Shown here piece by piece: positions 63,113 to 64,000 of a stretch of 64,000 nucleotides of DNA (the stretch's first letter is position 1; each line of letters starts with the position of its first letter). The notes beneath the pieces were generated by a model that saw nothing but the letters and a program-made list of their open reading frames with translations, did not search any database and had not been told where the DNA came from. The DNA is taken from positions 124,001 through 188,000 of the forward strand of contig NZ_QWFZ01000039.1 of NCBI RefSeq assembly GCF_003576315.1. Direction: 5' to 3'. Both the position numbers and the translations under genes were made by a program. The DNA comes from Henriciella mobilis. Lineage in GTDB: Bacteria > Pseudomonadota > Alphaproteobacteria > Caulobacterales > Hyphomonadaceae.

Positions 63113-64000
63113 GCGGCCACTCCTCTTTCTTCCAGAAATATATCGGCAAGCATCGACGAAAGAGCCTTCGCGCAATCGATCTGGCACGCGGCTGAGCGAG
63201 TCTCACGGCGGTCGCGCTCATCCCAGTGACCGTCTAGCTTGTCGATCGCTGCAGCGACGTGTTTGCGAACAATACGAAGCCCGAGAGACTTGCCATAGAG
63301 GGACTGGCTGTCCTCAATCTGGCTGATAAGGCTGTCCAGCTGTTCAGCTCTCGATGGCATTCTGTAAAAACCGCCCTCGAGTTCGGCGGCAATTTTTGCT
63401 GGCAACCAGGGCTGGCCCATCGCCGCCCGCCCGATCATCACGCCGTATGCGCCGGACTGATCCAAGGCATTTAGCGCTGAAGGCGTGTCGCTGACATCAC
63501 CATTTGCAATGACGGGGACCCCCACGGCGTTGACGGTATCGGCGATGGCTACCCAGTTGGCCTGCCCCTTATAGAACTGGCAGCGTGTCCGACCATGCAC
63601 CGTCAGCATCACGACGCCGGCCTGCTCGGCGTGCCGCGCCAGATCCGGCGCATTGAGCTGTCCATCGTCCCAACCGAGTCGCATTTTCAGTGACACGGGA
63701 ACGCCCTGCCCGCCTTCAACGGCCGCATCGATTATGGCGCGCGCCAGATCGGGTTCGCGCATTAGCGCCGATCCGGAAGCTCCGCCCGTCACCTGGCGCG
63801 ACGGGCAGCCCATATTGATGTCAATCTGATCGACACCCGCTTCAGCGAGCAGTTCAGCGCCCTTGCGCATATCCTCCGGGCGCCGCGCAGCGAGCTGAAC
63901 AATCCAGCGCCCTCGCCCCTCATGGCGGCATGTTCGGCGAACCATGTCCTTGCGATTTGCGGCGAGCGCTTCACCGGCAACCATTTCCGACACCACAGCC
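63109..64000 (-). CDS. dusB: tRNA-dihydrouridine synthase DusB (5' end beyond the window)
   Basis: This FMN enzyme reduces uridine to dihydrouridine in tRNA D-loops. The visible 297 codons lack the first ~30 residues, since the in-window sequence starts at VVSEMVAGEALAANRKDMV, normally internal. Recognisable parts are DINMGCPSRQVTGGASGSALMREPDLARAI with the catalytic cysteine, VMLTVHGRTRCQFYKGQANW, PVIANGDVSD and GVMIGRAAMGQPWL. It opens the ntr operon, as is common in the class. The gene continues off the right edge. Confidence 0.93.
   Translation of the reverse strand, partial: AVVSEMVAGEALAANRKDMVRRTCRHEGRGRWIVQLAARRPEDMRKGAELLAEAGVDQIDINMGCPSRQVTGGASGSALMREPDLARAIIDAAVEGGQGVPVSLKMRLGWDDGQLNAPDLARHAEQAGVVMLTVHGRTRCQFYKGQANWVAIADTVNAVGVPVIANGDVSDTPSALNALDQSGAYGVMIGRAAMGQPWLPAKIAAELEGGFYRMPSRAEQLDSLISQIEDSQSLYGKSLGLRIVRKHVAAAIDKLDGHWDERDRRETRSAACQIDCAKALSSMLADIFLEERGVAA

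Noticed and set aside
1-64000. CRISPR arrays, insertion sequences, prophage or rRNA genes
   Set aside because: No transposase, integrase, repeat-spacer pattern or rRNA sequence was seen on either strand.

Overview
The window is a gene-dense stretch of a chromosome of an alphaproteobacterium. Markers of that class are the block dusB-ntrB-ntrC-ntrY-ntrX-trkA-trkH-hfq-hflX, a MucR/Ros-type regulator, a C4-pathway 5-aminolevulinate synthase, a CBP3-like ubiquinol-cytochrome c chaperone next to plsX-fabH-ihfA-merR, a ChrR-type cupin, and a speF-like leader in front of ornithine decarboxylase. Gene content fits the Hyphomonadaceae/Maricaulales side of the class, but that placement is inference. There is no insertion sequence, prophage, CRISPR array or rRNA. 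The accessory interest lies in how conserved operons have been altered and in their control regions.

Layout. 1-6.2 kb: a probable photo-oxidative or singlet-oxygen stress module (photolyase, FAD oxidoreductase, DUF1365, cyclopropane fatty acid synthase; facing it a DUF6134 protein and a ChrR-like cupin with an ECF-sigma-type promoter). 6.2-9.2 kb: sulfur amino acid genes cysK-sseA-metC. 9.2-11.9 kb: polyamine genes (structured leader with a nested small ORF, ornithine decarboxylase, deoxyhypusine-synthase-like enzyme). 12-19.9 kb: enoyl-CoA hydratase, tRNA-Asp, AsmA protein, GGDEF-EAL protein, glycerol kinase, tRNA-Pro. 19.9-26.2 kb: merR-ihfA-fabH-plsX and the CBP3-like gene (minus), bamE (plus), proton-pumping pyrophosphatase hppA (minus). 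26.3-32.5 kb: minus-strand operon glyA-nrdR-ribD(reductase only)-ribE-ribB(X)-ribH-nusB-thiL. 32.6-41.3 kb: mucR, hemA, class II aldolase, nadK, yajC-secD-secF, tetR-plsC and an exported orphan behind a 21-bp repeat array. 41.3-49.3 kb: SUF iron-sulfur operon, interrupted by two unrelated genes. 49.4-54 kb: alpha/beta hydrolase, anmK, tyrS, hflX. 53.9-64 kb: hfq, K+ uptake and the two nitrogen-type two-component systems, ending in a dusB cut by the window edge.

How the genes work together. The rib operon lacks the first two activities of riboflavin synthesis: the GTP cyclohydrolase II half of RibBA has lost its zinc cysteines, and RibD consists of the reductase domain alone. Both AAA+ regulators of the ntr cluster lack the GAFTGA loop that contacts sigma-54. 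The suf operon carries two cysteine desulfurases and a complete scaffold-ATPase set. Translational coupling through 4-nt overlaps (ATGA, GTGA, TTGA) is used throughout, and several starts are GTG, TTG or probably CTG, decided by ribosome binding sites or by family N-termini. Family assignments come from recognising motifs by eye; no database search was run.
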